NCBI GenBank assembly: GCA_043228905.1
Contig: JBHGNT010000017.1
Span: 5,456,001-5,520,000 of the forward strand
Reading direction: 5' to 3'
Source of the DNA: Azolla caroliniana
Taxonomy: Eukaryota > Polypodiophyta
DNA: 64,000 nucleotides
The position numbers were made by a program, and so were the translations under genes. Below the pieces are notes generated by a model, which did no database searches, was not told the origin of the DNA, and saw only the letters and a list, made by a program, of their open reading frames with translations. This document shows, piece after piece, positions 58,639 through 64,000 of this stretch (positions within the stretch are counted from its first letter, which is position 1; each line of letters starts with the position of its first letter).

Positions 58639-61600
58639 ATGGTAACCATCCGAAACAGCGCGCTCCCTCCAGGTGCTCGCCCCGCTCTTCTCCTCCTCCT
58701 GCTCCTCGTCTGCTCCGTGGATCTAGGACTCTCTGCCGACGTCGATATCACGGAAGATGCAGACGATGCTTTTGATGAAGGATTCGATGAGTCTATTTCT
58801 TCCAACACGACAACAGCGTCATCGTTAGTATCCGCTCCTCCCCCCAAAGAAGGTAGCATTGCTGATATGATTGATCGTGCTCTCGAGAAGGAGTTCTCCG
58901 AGAAAGAGCAACATGGAGGTATGCTCATTTTCCATTAGTATGAGACGCTGATAACTATTTTTAATAACCATTCTTGGATAGATAGACAGATAGATAGATT
59001 ATTCTGAATATGGAGGTCAAATATGAAAGATGATGACAACAATGATTTTTGAATGCCCTTGAGAGGCAAGACCGCGATATATATGTTTTATTATTACCCA
59101 TGGAGGTCAGATATGACCTAAATGAACATTTTCTGTATGTGGAGTTGATAAGTGACTCTTGATGTTCAAGAACTCTGCGAATGAACATATGTTTTATTAT
59201 CATCACTGGAGGTCAAATATGACCTAAATGACCAAAGTGAAAGATTTTTACAGTGTTTACGTTGAATTGATAAGTTACTCTTCATGTTCAAGATTTTTAC
59301 CAGCAAATACTGAAATTGAGAGTGTACATTGTTATTGTGAGAGAAATGTGTATAAGGATAGGTCAAAGTTGAAGATATGGTGAAAGTAAGCTTGAATGCG
59401 ATCAAAGTTGGAGGATTGCAATGTATATAGGTAGATAGGGTGTATGTATGTACACACAAGTCATTTTGTAAGAGGTCAAAATAGCCGATGAGACTGAATG
59501 AGAGATTATGTTCTCTAAACATTGTCTCATCTTTGAGAACATCAATCCAAAATAAATATTTCTAAATTTGTAGAACTGCCCAAGGTGCCAGAAAAATCTT
59601 GTTATCTAAGCACTAGCATTTGAGCTTAGATAGATAGAATATGTCCAACATGGACCGATCCTTGATGGAGAGGTCTTTGGAGCGAGGGAAACATCTTCAA
59701 TGTGAGCTGACAGTCGCCTTGATTTGTCGATAACAAAGGTAATAGGGCCGTGAGCATATGCAAGATTCCTGATCTATTGTAACCTCTTTTGAATGTAGTT
59801 GTTGAGACATTACTTGTGTGGCCCTTGATTGACTTTTCAAATGAGGAGTGATGGAGCTAAAGAAAGGCATGATGGTGCTTTGCAGATAAGGTTTTTTGGT
59901 TGTTTTCTTGTCTTCCAACAATGACATTCTTGGTCTGATGCGTTTTTTGTTTTCTAGCAAGAATACTCCCAAACATCTGTGGGTTTCATTTTCCATATCA
60001 TTATGGAGTGAGTCAAAGACTTGGTTGAAGAGGTAGTGGTATTTCCCATGTATTTCATAAAAGTTGATGCCATGGCATACATAATCTCCTCCGATTCCAC
60101 AATTGGCAGATTTGTTCTTCCATATGTTTGCTTGCATACCTGACAATCTCAATTTGTAACTGTTGTGAATGGGCTTTGAGCTGCCCTATTTCACTATGGA
60201 GTGCATGAATTAGATGTGTATCCATGGAAGAGGGCCTGATTATAAATCCATAACTTGATGTGTGTAAGAAGTGGGCTTCATAGTAGCCCATCCTCCTACA
60301 ATTAGGCATTGTGGGGCTAATCCAAGTTCTTTCATTGTCCAATATTAATGATATGAATTTGGATCACTTTATTTTTTTCCACATTGGCTATGTCTATGTG
60401 TGGATGGTCTAAGTTATGTAGGAGTGGGGGTGCATTTTATATTTATGCCATATGGTTGGAATAGTTCTTGCATTTCAGCATACTATAAGGACTATGTCCA
60501 TGTTCTTCCAATTGTTTTGATGACACAGATGCCAATCTCGAGTAACATTGCTATGGGAGCTCACAAATCTGTTGAATAGTCTAGCACTAGCATGGCTTCT
60601 TTATCTCCCTCCAAGTTATATCATGGAGCACCAGTGCTTTGCTCCTTATGATGTGGGAAATCATTGGAACTGAAAGTTTTTCACAATCTCTCAAGTTATG
60701 CAATGTAAGAAGGCTTACTTGCCAAGTTTTTCCCCATAGAGAAGCGTTGGTGCTACATGTGTATCAAACTACCACAAATTTGTTTGTGGCTCTTGGAATT
60801 GTATCTGCGGACATTGTGTTTCCAGGACACCCATGGCTTCATACCCACAAGAAAGTTATTGTCCAATATGGATTCTGGTTTTGATTTTGTTACCCAATCT
60901 TGAAGTGGTGTTAAACACCGTCACTTTAGTTTTAAGGAGAAGGAGAGGAAGAAGAGAAGGAGAGGGTCACACACTAGAGGTGCAAAGATAATGATGTATA
61001 TGTATGGAACTATTTCTCGCTTTTGCATTGTGTAAATTTATGGCTCCTGGCTGCTTTTCCTGTTTGAAGAAACATTGGCCTTCATTCGGGGATTCTTGGG
61101 GTGAAGTCTATAGTGCCATAGCTATGTGAATGCACATTAATCTATATTGTCCTGTAATATATATACAAGAGAATAATACAACACCAAAGCTGCAAATACA
61201 CTTCACCGTAACATTACCAACATACCCAAATGGAAATGGCTTATGGTACTCTTTAATATTCTATACAAACTATAAACCATTCTACATCTTTGTAATCACA
61301 GGCTCGTTTTCCCAGTCTACTGAATTTTCCTTAAGTCTTCTTAGTGATCTTGTTGTGTGAGAGTTAGTCTAAGATCTTTGCATTTTTGCATATGGTATTA
61401 GAGCAGGTTTAGGGTACTTTCTCTATCCTATTCTTGTGACTATTTACACGCCAAATCGGTTTTTCGGTTTTGGAGATACGACAGTCCCAAACCGTAACTC
61501 CACAGAAACTGCAGCAATCAGTTTTCAGAGACAAGTTGGGTGGTACTAACTATCCTATGTGGGCATGCATGATGAGGCATGTATTGGCTGCAAAGCAGGT

Positions 61601-63747
61601 ATGGGACATTGTCCTCAGATCTGATGAACATCCAACTTCAAGTTCTTCTTCAAAGTCTCCCTCCCCTTCAGGAACAGCTGACTCAAATAATACTTCAAAT
61701 TCGTTTTTCCTAATCTATTGATTTCCGTAAGTCCTCCAAGTGATCTTGCTGTATGAGAGTTAGTCTAAGGTCCCTGCACTTTTTACACAAACTTGATCAG
61801 GTTAGCATTTGTTTTGAGTAGGTATGCTTCCAATTTCTTAGTTCGTAGCATAATTTGTATGTATTCAATCAGCAGCAGTCTCATGTCTGTTATTTTGTAT
61901 AGGCACCGAAGGAAATGGTAGTAACTTTAATAGCAGCGTATCAGAACAACAGGTATAGGACTTCTAATCCTGAATAAAGAATACCTTCCTGGTGTTTCTG
62001 CATGCAGAATACTTAGAATTTAAATATTTGTCAAATTTTGAAAATACAAAATGTACAGTTTAATCGTTTTTGCTTTGTGAAGGTTATTATAACCTTTTAT
62101 AATAATCATTCAGAGGACAATGGCTGCTCTAAGCTTTTAATGTCTAGTTCAAACAATCTTGTAAACTAAACCCAAATCGTAAGAAAAGTTCTGAAGTACA
62201 AGTCTGTGTGCTGTGATGATTCAGTGAGTTATTTTTTTCTTCTTTTTGCTTCTGATACTCTGAATCTATTGAAAATATAAAATATATATCGCATGAGATA
62301 TTCCTTGGAAGTTTCAGGTTTCTCTCACAAATGTTATATTAACCTTTATATAATAATCAGTAAACATCCAGTTCAGACAATCTTGAAAAACTCTAAACAT
62401 TTGAAAAAATCACCAAGTATACAACTATTGTGTGCTTTGGATGATTCAGTTCGAGTGTTGTTTCACATTTTTCATTTTATAGTGTGTATTGGAACTGCTT
62501 TTTAAGAGGTGAATGTGTTAGATCTAATACCCAACTTCCCTCTTTTTTGGCTTTTGTTAGGCTGTCTTGGAAACAGTTGCTAGGGTCAGTCATGAGAAAC
62601 CAAAAAAAAATGATACAACCTCAGAAAAGTAAGACCTCAGGCTGCATATTCGTTCCAAGAATGAATAATGTCATAAGTAATATGTCGCTTTGAAGTGATT
62701 GCAAGATGTAACTACCATAAATTACATCTTTCTAACTATTTTGTGGATTGAAAATGGTGGAAGTTTTGTTTGAATGTGTTAAGAGTGCAGCTTATAAATG
62801 CCATTTTAAAAGCTCCACTGTTACAGTGGAACAACAAATCAATTTCAACAAATTCAGGATATCTTACGAGGTGATGCTGATAATGGGGCTGAAGAATTAC
62901 CAACACTCATTGATAAGAAGGTTAGGCACCTTCTGAAATAGGTAAAATTTTGAGCTCTAACGTTGCAAATTGTTCATGATATTTTATTTAATTTCTAATA
63001 CCTGTAGAGGAAAAATTATTTTATTCTTTTATCTGGAAGAATTACGGGGGCTACATTCATAGAACCTTTTTATGTGTTTTGTGGTGATGAATTCTAATTA
63101 TTTCAGGATAATATTTTCATCATTTCGAACAGAAAGTCCAAATACCCCATTTTGCAATTGGACTTAAGGTATTTTGAATAATTTCAGTCAAAGTTATAAC
63201 TACATGATTACATGCTAGTGTTTATATAAGTGAATTGGCTTTAATCTGTAAATTTAACATCAAGCTCATAAGGTTTTGTTGCTATTTTTTTTTCTTGAAG
63301 CCAAAACTTATTATTTTTCAGGTTCATTTCTGACATGGTGGTGGTAATAGTGTCAGCAGCAATTGGTGGAATCATATTTGCATGCCTTGGCCAGCCGGTT
63401 TGTATCTGCATATAATGAATTCTAAATTGTTTCATCAGAGAAGCCATTCACATTTCTGGTATTCTCATGATGACTAGTCTGCAAAATGTTTTTAGGTTCA
63501 TTTTAATTTCAATAATGGCATATCAGGTTATCACTGGCTATTTACTAGCTGGATCAGCTATTGGGCCCGGTGGTGCCAGCTTTGTCAGTGAGCTAGTTCA
63601 AGTAAGTGGAATTCTGCATATGCAGCTCATTGTCTTTTAATGATCGATTGACTGTGAGGCTTTTCTGTTTGCCAGGTCGAGACTGTTGCGCAATTTGGTG
63701 TTGTTTTCCTTCTTTTTGCATTGGGTCTTGAGTTTTCAACAAGCAAG
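58639..63747 (+). CDS. KEA4/5/6-like K+/H+ antiporter, first eight exons (continues beyond window)
   Basis: Cation/proton antiporter (CPA2/KefB-like) expected in endomembranes (Golgi/TGN), exchanging K+ for H+. Exons: 58639-58918, 61903-61952, 62561-62628, 62827-62920, 63107-63168, 63322-63397, 63527-63601 and 63676-63747. All join in phase to 259 codons. The N-terminus has a Leu-rich signal peptide (ALLLLLLLVCSVDLGLSA). The lumenal extension carries the family motif ADMIDRALEKEF and later LDLRFISD. The first membrane helix follows (MVVVIVSAAIGGIIFACLGQ), then the conserved GYLLAGSAIGPGG and VETVAQFGVVFLLFALGLEF. The start is chosen because it opens the signal peptide right after a GAA-rich leader. 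The remaining membrane domain lies past 64000. Intron 1 (about 3 kb) holds repeats. Confidence 0.92.
59005..59235. repeat. Imperfect tandem repeat in KEA intron 1
   Basis: TGGAGGTCAAATATGA-like blocks at about 59011, 59100 and 59206, the latter two followed by CCTAAATGA. Spacing 90-106 bases. Confidence 0.6.
59620..60110 (-). repeat. Dispersed repeat of unknown family, copy 2 (in KEA intron 1)
   Basis: The minus strand matches 37,460-37,940. The longer frame here (60152-59697, 151 codons) includes KYHYLFNQVFDSLHNDMENE and RCLGVFLLENKK. A second minus frame (60342-60055) overlaps its start. No recognised domain, terminal repeats or target duplication found by eye. Confidence 0.6.
61310..61785 (+). 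mobile_element. Degenerate copia remnant in KEA intron 1
   Basis: LTR-like end (to about 61390, ...TGCATTTTTGCA), PBS TGGTATTAGAGC at 61393-61404, a gag N-terminal frame (about 61470-61721, KLGGTNYPMWACMMRHVL), then a second diverged copy of the LTR end (about 61715-61785; GAGAGTTAGTCTAAGGTCC against GAGAGTTAGTCTAAGATCT). Most of the interior is deleted. The left LTR start, possibly near 61090, is unresolved. Same strand as KEA and presumably spliced out. Confidence 0.65.
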
Positions 63748-64000
63748 GTCTCTCTTTCTTTCTTGTTTTTCTTTCATTGAGGAGGTACCACATAAGCTTA
63801 TGCTCTGATATCTTTCTCATATTCCAGCAGTCACATTGGCCTTTGATATGCACTATCTGTTTACTCTTTTTATTGTGTTGCATTGTACGAAATGTTGTAT
63901 TATGATATCAGATTTTTGTAGTTCTGCTTTGGCTCTAGATAGAATTAATTTAAGTTTTTGTTCGTTTGTCAGATTTAGCTATTTGAATGTTTGTTTTCAT

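Noticed and set aside
60639-60884. Possible gypsy protease remnant (VFPGHPWLHTHKKVIVQY)
   Set aside because: Loosely resembles the C-terminal part of a gypsy protease, but too short and isolated to call.

Overview
This window is land-plant nuclear DNA. It carries spliced host genes of plant families: a GT31 beta-1,3-galactosyltransferase, a KEA-type K+/H+ antiporter, and a UBP6/7-type ubiquitin protease relic. It also carries plant-style Ty1-copia elements primed by initiator-Met tRNA and Ty3-gypsy elements. Host genes have many small exons separated by long AT-rich introns. That, and the unfamiliar gypsy lineages, would suit a large non-seed-plant genome such as a fern, but I cannot fix the species from sequence alone.

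Positions 1 to about 31,290 are one Russian-doll nest of LTR retrotransposons. The outer shell is a decayed minus-strand copia, 'H'. Its gag/protease/integrase lies at 1-1531 and its leader, PBS and 5' LTR lie at 30504-31290. Copia 'F' (minus, 1696-30498, CATAT target duplication) sits in H's leader. F was hit by a young, intact copia, here 'copia-1' (plus, 2024-7535, AGTAC duplication, LTRs apparently identical, one open gag-pol frame). F was also hit by gypsy 'A' (8004-21789) and gypsy 'G' (plus, 22926-29923). Gypsy A is itself filled with gypsy 'B' (9105 to about 16526, with a long extra ORF after pol), a copia fragment 'C', a minus copia LTR 'D', and a minus gypsy 'E'. G and E belong to one family and share a gag-pro/pol junction that looks like a -1 ribosomal frameshift site.

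Positions 33.3-42.9 kb hold a 5'-truncated, lesion-bearing UBP6/7-like gene. Its terminal exon has been amplified into a 219-bp tandem array of eight copies. Positions 49.1-52.3 kb hold a complete ten-exon GT31 galactosyltransferase gene whose reading phases close perfectly (434 codons plus stop). Positions 58.6 kb to the right edge hold the first eight exons of a KEA4/5/6-like antiporter, which continues outside the window. The remaining stretches are AT-rich intergenic or intronic DNA with microsatellites, a solo LTR, a degenerate copia in KEA intron 1, and a two-copy repeat family of unknown nature.

The host genes are unrelated in function: proteasome-associated deubiquitination, Golgi glycosylation and endomembrane K+/H+ exchange. 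They do not form a pathway. All three lie on the plus strand. The nest on the left shows layered ages: identical LTRs in copia-1, few differences in G, more in A and F. Nearly every premature stop in the older elements fits C-to-T decay.
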